50,585 nt of DNA, taken from contig NZ_CALGYW010000005.1 of the NCBI RefSeq assembly GCF_937934665.1, positions 1 through 50,585 on the forward strand. The letters are read 5' to 3'. Below the pieces are notes generated by a model. That model was given only the letters and a program-made list of their open reading frames with translations. It was not told where the DNA came from and did no database searches. This document shows, piece by piece, positions 42,098-50,585 of the stretch (position 1 is its first letter; the number at the start of each line of letters is the position of its first letter). This DNA comes from an uncultured Anaerococcus sp. GTDB taxonomy: Bacteria; Bacillota; Clostridia; Tissierellales; Peptoniphilaceae. A program made the translations under genes and the position numbers.

Positions 42098-43064
42098 TTA
42101 TTTTTCCTTTTATTTTAGAAACTAACTTATCAACTGGACTATCTTCTTGCTTTTTAGTTTTAAGATCGGTATCAAAATACTCATCCCTGTATCCTTCCCT
42201 AAATGATGCTATAACTTCAGCTCCTATGATCAATAGAGATGAAACAATTAAAAGCCAGATAAATAAGGCAAGGATACCAGCAAGGGCACCGTAAATTAGC
42301 GATTTATTTGAGAAATTGTTTATAAAATAAGAATAAACAAAACTTGCCACATAAATGGTAAGGGTTGTAAAAATCCCGCCAGTAAGGGCTTGTTTAAATG
42401 GAATCCTATTTTCAGAATTACCTGGTGCATACTTATAAAATATCCCCAAAACTGCTGCCATTATCAAAAGAGGAATGGCTGTTGTAAGGATGGTAAAGAT
42501 AGGCGATGATAGGAAGTCGACTAGGTATTCTAAGTTTTTTCCTAAAAATTTACCAGTTATATCAAGGATTTTGCTATCTAGGACATTTAAGATAGTCGGT
42601 CCATAAATTTGAAAGATTAGCAAAAACATGATAAAAACTATAAAAATTATGGTATAGACTACGCTCATTAGCCTTTGTTTAATGGCCTTGGATTGTTGAC
42701 CTAGGCCGTAGGCGTGGTTTATAGCCATTATTAGCTTATTTACTCCACTGGTAGCTGACCAGAGAGCAAAGAGAATGGTAACAGTAGTTACAGCTGCAGA
42801 TTGGCTTGAGGCAAACATTATGTCTAGGGCCTTCATTATAAGATCTGCAGTTGTTTCTGGTACCAGGTTTAAAAACTCATAGATAATGCTCTCATTTCCC
42901 TTAAGAAAGGTTGACACTACAGACACAAGCACCATCATTAAGGGAATAGATGCTTGGAGAAAGTAGAAGGACAGGGCAGATGAGTAGGTCATTATATCCT
43001 GAGTTTTTAACCTATTTAGTAAATTTGTTAAAAAATCCTTAAATTTATGCTTTTGTATCTTCAT
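42087..43064 (-). CDS. YihY/BrkB (UPF0761) family membrane protein
   Basis: Six hydrophobic helices and the family's YSSALSFYFLQASIPLMM start, LFALWSATSGVNKLIMAINHAYG middle and GALAGILALFIWL-type end identify the YihY/virulence factor BrkB family. These are inner-membrane proteins of unproved function, sometimes annotated (doubtfully) as ribonuclease BN. The C-terminal tail is charged and cytosolic. It overlaps both neighbours on the minus strand, by 11 and 20 bases. Confidence 0.9.
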   Translation of the reverse strand: MKIQKHKFKDFLTNLLNRLKTQDIMTYSSALSFYFLQASIPLMMVLVSVVSTFLKGNESIIYEFLNLVPETTADLIMKALDIMFASSQSAAVTTVTILFALWSATSGVNKLIMAINHAYGLGQQSKAIKQRLMSVVYTIIFIVFIMFLLIFQIYGPTILNVLDSKILDITGKFLGKNLEYLVDFLSSPIFTILTTAIPLLIMAAVLGIFYKYAPGNSENRIPFKQALTGGIFTTLTIYVASFVYSYFINNFSNKSLIYGALAGILALFIWLLIVSSLLIIGAEVIASFREGYRDEYFDTDLKTKKQEDSPVDKLVSKIKGKINEK

Positions 43065-44964
43065 TTTTTAGATATTTATCAAACCACATTTTGATCTCTG
43101 TTAGCCTTTTTATCCTAGCTTTTGGCTTGCCCGATCTAGATAATTCGTGGTTTTCTCCGTGGAATACTACCATTTTTGTATCTGTACCATTTAGTTTTAG
43201 TTTGTTAAACATCTGTAGACCCTGCTCTAGTGGACAACGGTAGTCGCAGTCTGCATGGATAAAGAGGGTAGGGGTTTTGGCCCTAGCTGCATACTTGATA
43301 GGGGACTCATCCCACATCTTATCCATATTATTCCATGGGTCAGCCGCAGTTTGGTCAGGTCCAAAGTAATATCCTATGTCACTTACTCCATAAAAACTTG
43401 TCCAATTAGATATAGATCTCTGGCTTACTGCAGCCTTAAACCTATCAGTGTGGCCAATTGTCCAATTTGTCATAAAACCACCATAAGAACCACCATAGAT
43501 AGCCATATTATTGGCATCTATCTGTGGGTATCTTTCTATGGCAATATCTACAAAGGTCATTAAATCTTCATAGTCAATCTCACCATAGCGACCTCTAATG
43601 TCAGAATATTTCACCCCCCTACCACTTGAGCCGTGTGGATTGGTATAGATAACTATATAGCCATCTGAAGCTAACATTTGGTGTTCATGGTGGAAGATAT
43701 CAGAAAATTCTGTTTTTGGACCACCGTGAACAGACAGGATGGTTGGATATTTTTTATTGTCATCAAAGTTTTTTGGGAAAAGGACATAGCCTCTTAGCTC
43801 GTCCCCATTTGAATCAAAATTAAATTCTTCTATAGGGTGGACTCCCTTAATTTTATTTTCTATTAGACTTTCATCCTTTGATTTTGCTTTAAGTTCAGCA
43901 AGGTGGCCTCTTCCCATTTCTAGGTAATAGATATCCTTATCTGTTACAAAGAAATCTTCTACACAGCCATCTAGTTCTAACCTTAAATCACCATTTAGCT
44001 TTATAGAATAAAGCTTAGACTCTTCAAATTCTGTAACAACAAAGTAGAACCTATCGTCATGAACTTGGAAGGTCCTATTTCCTTCCCACCTTGCATCTGT
44101 ACCGATAGAGTTTCCAAAGGATTTATCAAAAGAAGAATCATTTACCATCTTGATATTGCCATCAAAGTCAACTTGATAGATAAAGGCGTCCTCATTTATG
44201 CCGCCCTTTTTCATATCGGTTCCAACAAAGATTAGCCTATCTTCTATAAAAGATAGGGTATAGGTTGAATAGCCTTTTTCGACTAGGACTTTTTCCTTGC
44301 CTGTCACAAGGTCCTTTAGGATGATTGATTCTAGAAATTCCATAACTCCGTTAGAGTCAGTATGGCCTTTGATATAGGCGATTTTATCCATTGTTTTGTT
44401 TATGTCTAGACCATAGACTTCGTTATCCTTATCGGATTTTAGGATTTCTGTGAGCTTATTATCTTTAAGGTCGTAAAGATAATAATAGGAAGTCTCCTCT
44501 TTGATGTAGCCTGCACCATTTGACCAAAAAGGTAGAGATGTAAGCTCTTTGTAGAAGGATTCTTCTTTTTCATTTCTTTTTTCTTCCTCAGTTTTTTTAT
44601 CACTTGCCTTTATAAGATAGGTGTCATTGCTTAGATATTTTAAAGACTTAACATCCTTATTGATTTTAAAAGCAAGTTCTCCTAGGCCGTAGCCGTCGTT
44701 TTTATAAAAATAATCATACAAATTGTCTGAGTCATACTTATAGATAAGCTTATTTTCACCATCAAAGGTAAAAAGAGAAGCATTCTTTTTATCAGTAATC
44801 CTATAAGATCTTTTTATGGTTTGATCGTAGATATATAGGTCGGTATCGTATTTATTGTCTTTTATATTTGCCTTAGTCTTCTTGTAGGCAATTTTATTTT
44901 CATCATCAGAAACTAGGATTTCTGATAGAAATTCATAGTCCATCAAGTTATTAATTTTAGTCAT
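43045..44964 (-). CDS. S9-family serine peptidase (acylaminoacyl-peptidase/POP type)
   Basis: The N-terminal ~380 residues form the beta-propeller-like part (repeated strands, DYEFLSEILVSDD start); the C-terminal ~250 form an alpha/beta-hydrolase: HGGPKTEF, the nucleophile Ser in GGSYGGFMTNW, the Asp after LFIHADCDYRCP and the His in HGENHELSR. It probably cleaves short peptides in the cytoplasm, since there is no signal peptide. Length of 639 is standard for this branch. GGAG precedes the start. It heads the minus-strand three-gene run. Confidence 0.93.
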   Translation of the reverse strand: MTKINNLMDYEFLSEILVSDDENKIAYKKTKANIKDNKYDTDLYIYDQTIKRSYRITDKKNASLFTFDGENKLIYKYDSDNLYDYFYKNDGYGLGELAFKINKDVKSLKYLSNDTYLIKASDKKTEEEKRNEKEESFYKELTSLPFWSNGAGYIKEETSYYYLYDLKDNKLTEILKSDKDNEVYGLDINKTMDKIAYIKGHTDSNGVMEFLESIILKDLVTGKEKVLVEKGYSTYTLSFIEDRLIFVGTDMKKGGINEDAFIYQVDFDGNIKMVNDSSFDKSFGNSIGTDARWEGNRTFQVHDDRFYFVVTEFEESKLYSIKLNGDLRLELDGCVEDFFVTDKDIYYLEMGRGHLAELKAKSKDESLIENKIKGVHPIEEFNFDSNGDELRGYVLFPKNFDDNKKYPTILSVHGGPKTEFSDIFHHEHQMLASDGYIVIYTNPHGSSGRGVKYSDIRGRYGEIDYEDLMTFVDIAIERYPQIDANNMAIYGGSYGGFMTNWTIGHTDRFKAAVSQRSISNWTSFYGVSDIGYYFGPDQTAADPWNNMDKMWDESPIKYAARAKTPTLFIHADCDYRCPLEQGLQMFNKLKLNGTDTKMVVFHGENHELSRSGKPKARIKRLTEIKMWFDKYLKNEDTKA

Positions 44965-45105
44965 ACATGCTCCTTATATATTTTAATATTACTATACCCT
45001 AGTTGCTGGTAGGATAAATTAATAGGTGGTTTTGAGAATAATTTTCTAAGACATTAAGAATAAATTTTATAAATATAGATTAAGGAAATCGTTTTTGGGT
45101 ATATA

Positions 45106-45111
45106 TATAAT
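45106..45111 (+). promoter_or_regulatory. Possible -10 box for hpf
   Basis: TATAAT, 41 bases before the start of hpf. No good -35 is seen; AGGAAA lies at the right distance, so another sigma factor is possible. Confidence 0.35.
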
Positions 45112-45152
45112 ATAAAAGTTAGCAACTTGCTAGCTAAATATAGGAGGGAATT

Positions 45153-45692
45153 ATGAAACTAAATATCAAAGCTAAAAATTTCACCTTGACAGAAGACATC
45201 AGAAACGAGTCAGAAAAGAAATTTGATAGGTTAGATAAGTATTTCCATGATGAAGAAAGTATGGATCTTAAGTTTGCCAAGGAGGGCATAGGTTTTGAGC
45301 TTGAAGCTACTATGTTTTTAGATGGTGGCACAATCTTAAGGGCAGAAGCCTATGAAGAAACTTATGAAAATGCTATTGATAGGGTTATAGATGCCCTAGT
45401 TAGACAAATCAGAAAACATAAGACAAGACTTCAAAGAGATAGGCAAACAGGTGAAAGTATCAAGTTTGAGGCTTTTGACCTAGACTATGATGAGGAAGAA
45501 AAAGAAGAAGATATCAAGATAGCTAGGGAAAAAACTATCCCAGTTAAACCAATGAGCGCAGAAGAAGCTATCCTCCAAATGGAATTGTTAAACCATAACT
45601 TCTTTGTTTTCCAAGATGCAGAAGACATGGAAGTAAGGGTTGTATATAAAAGGAAAAAAGGAGACTACGGTCTAATTGTTCCAACCAGATAA
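45153..45692 (+). CDS. hpf: Ribosome hibernation promoting factor, long form
   Basis: Long HPF joins idle 70S ribosomes into 100S dimers. The N-terminal S30AE domain (MKLNIKAKNFTLTEDIRNES, DKYFHDEESMDLKFAKEG) is followed by an acidic linker (DEEEKEEDIK) and the C-terminal dimerisation domain KPMSAEEAILQMELLNHNFFVFQDAE...RVVYKRKKGDYGLI. The 179-residue size distinguishes it from short HPF. GGAGG precedes the start. Monocistronic, ended by two hairpins. Confidence 0.96.
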   Translation: MKLNIKAKNFTLTEDIRNESEKKFDRLDKYFHDEESMDLKFAKEGIGFELEATMFLDGGTILRAEAYEETYENAIDRVIDALVRQIRKHKTRLQRDRQTGESIKFEAFDLDYDEEEKEEDIKIAREKTIPVKPMSAEEAILQMELLNHNFFVFQDAEDMEVRVVYKRKKGDYGLIVPTR

Positions 45693-45707
45693 AATTTAAT
45701 AATCACT

Positions 45708-45765
45708 ACCGAAATTGTTTTATTCGGTGTTTTCTCTTTTCTCCCACCTTGTGTGGGAGTTTTGT
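45708..45765 (+). terminator. Tandem terminators after hpf
   Basis: ACCGAA/TTCGGT (45708-45713, 45723-45728) with a T-rich tail, then CTCCCAC/GTGGGAG (45741-45747, 45753-45759) and TTTTG. Confidence 0.85.
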
Positions 45766-45809
45766 TGTTTATGGATTTTTATCTATAGGTCCAGTTTTTC
45801 ATAAAATTA

Positions 45810-45818
45810 TGTTATAAT
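45810..45818 (+). promoter_or_regulatory. Extended -10 promoter of comM-gspE
   Basis: TGTTATAAT (45810-45818), 23 bases before the comM start, without a clear -35. Confidence 0.5.
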
Positions 45819-45840
45819 AATTATAAGAAATGGAGGAGAT

Positions 45841-47370
45841 ATGTATTCTAAAACTAACACCACCTCCCTAATTGGCCTTGAAGGTAAATTAGTGGAAGTT
45901 GAAAGCGATATAACTTCAGGTATGCCTGCCTTTAACATAGTAGGCCTACCTGATTCATCCATAAAAGAATCCAAGGATAGGGTAAGGGTTGCTCTTGTCA
46001 ATTCATCCTATAAATTTCCAGCAGGTAGGATTACTATAAATTTATCACCAGCAGACCTAAAAAAAGAAGGAACCCAACTAGACTTGCCCATAGCTATTTC
46101 CCTGTTAAGCTCTATGGGAGTTATAGATAGGGCCTACGATGACTACATATTTTTAGGAGAATTATCCCTAGATGGGAGGATTTTGCCAATAAGGGGTGCC
46201 CTTGCTATGATTATTTCCATGAGAGAGCGAGGCTTTAAGAAATTTATAATCTCAGAAGAAAATAAGGACGAGTGTGCCATAATTTCTGATATAGAAGTCT
46301 ATCCCTTCAACAAATTAAATGACGTGGTAGCTTTTTTAAATGGAGATTTAAAAAGAGATTACTATAAGGTAAATCCTGCCTTGATGAAAAATGAAATAAG
46401 CTATGATTTAGATTTTAAAGATCTAAAGGGTCAAGAAAACTTAAAACGTGCCCTCCAAATAGCAGCGGCAGGCAGTCACAATCTCTTAATGGTAGGCCCT
46501 CCAGGATCAGGAAAGACTTTTTCAGCCAAACACCTGCCAACCATCCTTCCTGACATGAGTTTTGAAGAAAGAGTCGAAGTTACCAAGATTTACTCCATTA
46601 TGGGGCTTTTAGATAGCGGCCACCTTGTTAGTGAAAGACCCTTTAGGGCTCCCCACCACTCATCAAGTCAAGTTGCCCTAATAGGAGGAGGCCACTCTGT
46701 GCCAAAGCCAGGAGAAATTACCCTTGCCCACAGGGGAGTTTTGTTTTTGGATGAATTTCCAGAATATCAAAAAAATGTCATAGAAGCCCTAAGAGAACCT
46801 CTAGAAAATAAAGAAATAAACGTAGCTCGTGCCCAAGCTAGTGTAAGATATCCATCTGATTTTATCCTAATAGCTGCTATGAACCCTTGTCCATGCGGCA
46901 ATTATGGCAATCCTCTAAAAGAATGTACTTGTTCTATCAATGAAATAAGAAGGTATCTAAATAAGATTTCTTCGCCAATCCTAGATAGGATTGATATCCA
47001 CATAGAGATAAAACCCGTAAGGTATGATGACTTAAATGACGATAGTAAGTCGAAGTCATCAGCTGAGCTAAAAGAAGAAGTAGTAAGGGCAAGGAAGATT
47101 CAAGCCGAGAGATATAAAGATGAGAAAATAAAAACTAATGCCCTACTTTCAACAAGGCAGATGAAAAAATACATAAACTTAAGTCCAGAGGTAGAAAAAA
47201 TCGGTCAAATGGCCTTTAATAAATATAATTTTTCTGTAAGAAGTTATAACAAAATTTTAAAAATGGCAAGAACCATAGCAGATCTTGAAGCAAGTCCTGA
47301 GATAACAAGTAAACACCTCCTTGAGGCTGTGAGGTATAGGGCCCTTGATGATAAGTATCGGAGCGTATAA
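45841..47370 (+). CDS. comM: ComM/YifB family Mg-chelatase-like ATPase
   Basis: ComM is a hexameric helicase that widens heteroduplexes during natural transformation. An N-terminal Lon-like (ChlI) domain (LIGLEGKLVEVESDI, NIVGLPDSSIKESKDRVRVAL) precedes the AAA+ core: Walker A GPPGSGKTFSAK, FRAPHHSSSQVALIGGG, Walker B VLFLDEFPE and the zinc site NPCPCGNYGNPLKECTCS. A C-terminal domain with SVRSYNKILKMARTIADLE closes it. At 509 residues it is complete. GGAGGAG precedes the start. Unlike in many relatives it is not beside dprA, but it is one base from a type IV pilus-type ATPase. Confidence 0.95.
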   Translation: MYSKTNTTSLIGLEGKLVEVESDITSGMPAFNIVGLPDSSIKESKDRVRVALVNSSYKFPAGRITINLSPADLKKEGTQLDLPIAISLLSSMGVIDRAYDDYIFLGELSLDGRILPIRGALAMIISMRERGFKKFIISEENKDECAIISDIEVYPFNKLNDVVAFLNGDLKRDYYKVNPALMKNEISYDLDFKDLKGQENLKRALQIAAAGSHNLLMVGPPGSGKTFSAKHLPTILPDMSFEERVEVTKIYSIMGLLDSGHLVSERPFRAPHHSSSQVALIGGGHSVPKPGEITLAHRGVLFLDEFPEYQKNVIEALREPLENKEINVARAQASVRYPSDFILIAAMNPCPCGNYGNPLKECTCSINEIRRYLNKISSPILDRIDIHIEIKPVRYDDLNDDSKSKSSAELKEEVVRARKIQAERYKDEKIKTNALLSTRQMKKYINLSPEVEKIGQMAFNKYNFSVRSYNKILKMARTIADLEASPEITSKHLLEAVRYRALDDKYRSV

Positions 47371-48545
47371 TGCTAGACCAAAGACAAATAAAAACAGATA
47401 TAGAAGGATTTATAAAAAATCTAATATCCTATGCTGTAAAAAGATCTGCCTCAGATATCCACATCCAACCAGAGGAATTTACTGGCAAAATCAGACTAAG
47501 GATAGACGGGTCCCTAGTTGATATTATGCAAATTCACAGGGAAAATTTTGACATGCTAGCTTCTAAGATAAAACTATCCTCAGGCATGGATATATCCCAA
47601 AAAAGAATGCCCCAGGATAGGTCTATGGTCCATGAGAAATTTCCAGGCATAGACTTTAGGGTATCGTCAGTTCCTACTATACTTGGAGAAAAAATTGTAG
47701 TTAGGATCTTATCAGTAGATATTTTTATGAAAAACACAAGACTTTTGGGTTTTTCAGATGATAGCAAGGAAAAGCTTGAAAAAGCTATTAGAAAAAAATC
47801 AGGCATAATCCTAATGACAGGACCAACAGGATCGGGAAAAACTACTTCCCTTTATGCCCTACTAGAAAAACTAAATAGGGAAGAAGTAAATATAATCACT
47901 ATCGAAGATCCAGTAGAATACAAGATAGAAAACATCAACCAAATATCGATAAACGAAAAAATTGGCCTAACCTATCCAGTAATCCTTAGATCAATTCTCC
48001 GTCAAGACCCAGATATAATCATGATTGGCGAAATTAGGGATAAAGAAACTGCAGAAATTGCAATAAGAGCAGCGATAACTGGCCATTTAATCTTATCAAC
48101 CGCCCACACCAGAGATGCCTTCTCAGGCCTAATCAGACTAAAAGATTTAGGAGTAGACGATTATCTCATAAGGTCAGCAGTAAATCTTCTTGCAGGTCAA
48201 AGACTAGTTAGAAAACTATGTGATTGCAAAAGAGCGGATGTCATGACTGATGCAGAATATGAATTAATGTCAACTTATATAAATGTTGATAGGGAGACGA
48301 TAATTTATCGCCCAGTAGGGTGTAATCATTGCAACGGAGGCTACAAGGGCCGCCAAGCAGTAGAAGAAGTAATAAGCATAGATAAGGAATTTAAGGATAT
48401 TCTTAGAATTTATGGCCTAGAAGGCAAAGAAATTCAGGATAAACTAAAAAAAGATAAGTTTAGACCAATGATAACAAATGGTCTAATCCAAGTTCTAAAA
48501 GGTGAAACCTCTTTTGAAGAGATTTTGTCCGCCCTTGACCATTGA
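47370..48545 (+). CDS. Secretion/competence ATPase of the GspE/PilB (ComGA-like) family
   Basis: This ATPase powers assembly of type II secretion or type IV/competence pili. The N-terminal domain has SASDIHIQPE, the core Walker A GPTGSGKTTS (151-160), the Asp box DPVEYKIENINQISIN, Walker B DIIMIGEIRDKETAEIAIRAA-type segment and STAHTRDAF. A zinc site is formed by CDC and CNHC. At 391 residues it lacks the MshEN domain of long PilB and so resembles ComGA. No PilC, prepilin or prepilin-peptidase gene follows. It is coupled to comM by a one-base overlap, which supports a DNA-uptake role. Confidence 0.93.
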   Translation: MLDQRQIKTDIEGFIKNLISYAVKRSASDIHIQPEEFTGKIRLRIDGSLVDIMQIHRENFDMLASKIKLSSGMDISQKRMPQDRSMVHEKFPGIDFRVSSVPTILGEKIVVRILSVDIFMKNTRLLGFSDDSKEKLEKAIRKKSGIILMTGPTGSGKTTSLYALLEKLNREEVNIITIEDPVEYKIENINQISINEKIGLTYPVILRSILRQDPDIIMIGEIRDKETAEIAIRAAITGHLILSTAHTRDAFSGLIRLKDLGVDDYLIRSAVNLLAGQRLVRKLCDCKRADVMTDAEYELMSTYINVDRETIIYRPVGCNHCNGGYKGRQAVEEVISIDKEFKDILRIYGLEGKEIQDKLKKDKFRPMITNGLIQVLKGETSFEEILSALDH

Positions 48546-48571
48546 GGAAAATAAAAAAACAGGAGAAAAAC

Positions 48572-50585
48572 ATGAGTGAAAACCTATTATCAACAGCAAT
48601 TTGGGAAGATATGCCGATTGATATATCAAAAGAATCTGATTTTATTTGGTCCATAGCCAACAAACTCAGGGGAGTTTATATGCCAGATAAGTATGGCGAT
48701 GTCATAATCCCAATGACTATAATAAGACGATTTGAATGTGTGCTTGCAAAGACTAAAGACAAGGTAGTAGAAACATTTGAACAAAATAGGTCCTACCCGG
48801 TAAAGGCTATGTACAGGGTAGCTGGCAGACAATTTTATAATACATCCAGATACAATCTTGAAGAACTTTGCAATGACCCAGACCATCTTGCTGCAAACTT
48901 CAAATCTTATCTTGAGGGATTTTCAGCAAATGTGACAGAAATCCTTAACGAATTAGATATAGACACTCACATTGATAAGATGGATAAAGGCAACTGCCTA
49001 TTTACAGTAGTTAAAGCCTTCTCTGAGCTAGACCTATCAGAAGAAAACTTTGACCCAATGAAAATGGGCTATATTTTTGAAAACCTAATCGGCAGATTTT
49101 ATCAAAACGTAGATGCTGGTCAGTATTACACGGGCCGTGATATTATCAAAATGATGGTATCAGTCCTCACTGCCGAAGGATGCGATGATGTCTTTGACGA
49201 TGGCAAGGTCATAACAGTCCTAGATCAAGCGGCAGGAACAGGGGGAATGCTTTCTACAGCCTACGGCCATTTGCACCACCTAAATAAAACTGCTGACATT
49301 AGGCTTTTTGGCCAAGAACTCATAGGTCAATCCTATGCAGTAGGCCTTGCTGAAATGCTTATCAAGGGCCAAGATGCGTCTAATTTTATCCACGTTGACA
49401 CCTTCAAAAAAGATTGTTTCAAAGATACAAAGATGAGATTTGTCATAGAAAATCCACCTTTTGGCACTCCTTACAAGGGAGCTGATGCCAAGACTGGCCA
49501 AGAAGAAGCTGTCATGGAAGAATACGCCAAGGGCGAAAAATCTAGATGGCCTGCAGGTTTGCCTGCTGGTGGGGATTCCCAATTACTTTTTATGCAATCT
49601 GCCATAGACAAAATGGACGAGGAAGTCGGCAGGGCAGCCATAATCACAAATGGTTCGCCACTTTTTAATGGAGGTGTATCCTCTGGAGAAAGCCAGATAA
49701 GAAGGTGGTTATTAGAAAATGACTATATCGAGGCAATTATAGCCATGCCAACCGACCTCTTCTACAACACCGGCATTGCAACCTATGCTTGGATTTTATC
49801 TAAAAACAAGAGAGAAGAAAGAATAGGCAAAATTCAGCTAATAAATGCCACAGAAATCTACCACCCACTAAGAAAATCTCTGGGCAATAAGAGAAAAGAA
49901 TTCACAGGTGAAGACCGCAAAAAAATCACAGAACTCTATGCAAACTTTAGAGAAAATGACCTCAGCCAAATCTATCCAAATGAGGAATTTATCTACAGAG
50001 AATACACAGTTATGGAGCCTCTCCAAAGATCTTATGCTATAAATGACGAGAGAATTGAAAATCTAGAAACTTCTCGCAAGCTTAATTCCTTCTACGACAA
50101 GGCAAAACATGAAGAAATACTAGAAAAAGAAGAAAGCGCAACAGAGCTAAACAAGACTGAGAAAAGAAATCTTAAAAAATACACAGAAAATAAAAAGCCT
50201 TACGAGGAAATTTTTAAAATCCTAAACGAAAATAAATCAGATAAAACCTATATGGATGTAGGTGAATTTGAACCAATACTAACTAATCTGTTAGGCGATT
50301 TGTCTCTAACCAAGTCTGAATTTAACAATATCTTAGACGGCCTTTCTATTATGGATAAAAGTGCTCAAATACAAAAAGATAAAAAAGGCAAAATAATCTA
50401 TGACAAAGACACCAAAGATACAGAGATTGTAAATGTAAGAGAAGATATTGACGATTACATGAAAAGAGAAGTCCTCCCTCATATCCCAGATGCCAAGGCC
50501 TTCTTTGAAGAAGACTTAAGTCTCAAAAATCCAAGGATAAAAACAGGAGCAGAAATCCCATTTACTAGATATTTCTATAAATATG
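48572..50585 (+). CDS. hsdM: Type I restriction-modification methyltransferase subunit HsdM, 5' part (3' end outside window)
   Basis: The frame stays open to the window edge (at least 671 residues). After a helical N-terminal domain (IWSIANKLRGVYMPDKYG, YYTGRDII) comes the S-adenosylmethionine motif I DQAAGTGGM (218-226) and the adenine-N6 catalytic motif IV NPPF (294-297), followed by the N-6 DNA methylase block (TNGSPLFNGG, PTDLFYNTG). The C-terminal tail (residues ~490-671) is highly charged and longer than in the EcoKI type. AGGAG lies at 48561-48565. Its partners hsdS and hsdR should lie beyond the window. It starts 26 bases after the GspE-like gene. Confidence 0.93.
   Translation, partial: MSENLLSTAIWEDMPIDISKESDFIWSIANKLRGVYMPDKYGDVIIPMTIIRRFECVLAKTKDKVVETFEQNRSYPVKAMYRVAGRQFYNTSRYNLEELCNDPDHLAANFKSYLEGFSANVTEILNELDIDTHIDKMDKGNCLFTVVKAFSELDLSEENFDPMKMGYIFENLIGRFYQNVDAGQYYTGRDIIKMMVSVLTAEGCDDVFDDGKVITVLDQAAGTGGMLSTAYGHLHHLNKTADIRLFGQELIGQSYAVGLAEMLIKGQDASNFIHVDTFKKDCFKDTKMRFVIENPPFGTPYKGADAKTGQEEAVMEEYAKGEKSRWPAGLPAGGDSQLLFMQSAIDKMDEEVGRAAIITNGSPLFNGGVSSGESQIRRWLLENDYIEAIIAMPTDLFYNTGIATYAWILSKNKREERIGKIQLINATEIYHPLRKSLGNKRKEFTGEDRKKITELYANFRENDLSQIYPNEEFIYREYTVMEPLQRSYAINDERIENLETSRKLNSFYDKAKHEEILEKEESATELNKTEKRNLKKYTENKKPYEEIFKILNENKSDKTYMDVGEFEPILTNLLGDLSLTKSEFNNILDGLSIMDKSAQIQKDKKGKIIYDKDTKDTEIVNVREDIDDYMKREVLPHIPDAKAFFEEDLSLKNPRIKTGAEIPFTRYFYKY

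Noticed and set aside
1..50585. CRISPR array, insertion sequence, prophage or integrase
   Set aside because: No regular direct repeats with spacers, no transposase or integrase motifs in any long frame.

Overview
The window is AT-rich DNA from a Gram-positive anaerobe of the Firmicutes. Supporting signs are strong AGGAG-type ribosome sites, lipoproteins with short Firmicute lipoboxes, three T-box leaders, the yybS-gdpP-rplI-dnaB gene order known from Bacillus subtilis, a DnaD/DnaI-type helicase-loading pair and a long-form HPF. The overall look (fermentative core genome, terse intergenic gaps, many 4-base ATGA overlaps) suggests the Tissierellia/Peptoniphilaceae, perhaps an Anaerococcus-like coccus, but that placement is inference. 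It reads as chromosome: no insertion sequence, prophage or CRISPR array was seen.

Layout. 1-558 is the end of an ABC exporter. 672-5621 is a tight operon ylqF(rbgA)-rnhB-yraN-dprA-topA. 5839-6808 is a secreted-protein gene broken by two single-base losses in A-runs. mscL (minus) faces a plus-strand run of a CoA-type NUDIX hydrolase, an ANT(6)-like protein without its catalytic motif, a D-Ala-D-Ala carboxypeptidase, tRNA-Arg(CCT) and tadA. 11189-16187 is an overlapping run: 2-hydroxyacid dehydrogenase, udk, glgB, UPF0158, apbE. An orphan sugar transferase, a DUF1846 protein and a large metallophosphoesterase follow.

20700-28160 is the most distinctive part. A cysteine-type T-box (specifier TGC) precedes a 70-residue lipoprotein ending in Cys-Cys-Lys and an SsuABC/TauABC-like transporter. 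Directly downstream lies a lipid-anchored pentaheme nitrite reductase (NrfA) with its own System II cytochrome c maturation genes (resB, ccsA) and a small membrane protein, but no NrfH. 28249-35813 is the replication/c-di-AMP block: yybS, gdpP, rplI, dnaB, a GNAT, dnaD, a DnaC/DnaI-type loader and nnrE. After tRNA-Val(GAC) come an OatA-like O-acyltransferase, a serine T-box with serS, and, on the minus strand, a methionine T-box with a MetE-domain protein. The end holds 5-formyl-THF cyclo-ligase, a YihY/BrkB membrane protein, an S9 peptidase, hpf, comM, an orphan GspE/PilB ATPase and the start of hsdM, which runs off the window.

How they work together. The three T-boxes tie uptake or synthesis of Cys, Ser-tRNA and Met to tRNA charging. 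In each, the variable base of the TGGN bulge (A, C, T) matches the discriminator base known for tRNA-Cys (U), tRNA-Ser (G) and tRNA-Met (A), which independently supports the codon reading. DNA uptake and processing functions (dprA, comM, GspE-like ATPase) are scattered through the window, and the last is followed at once by a type I restriction-modification gene.
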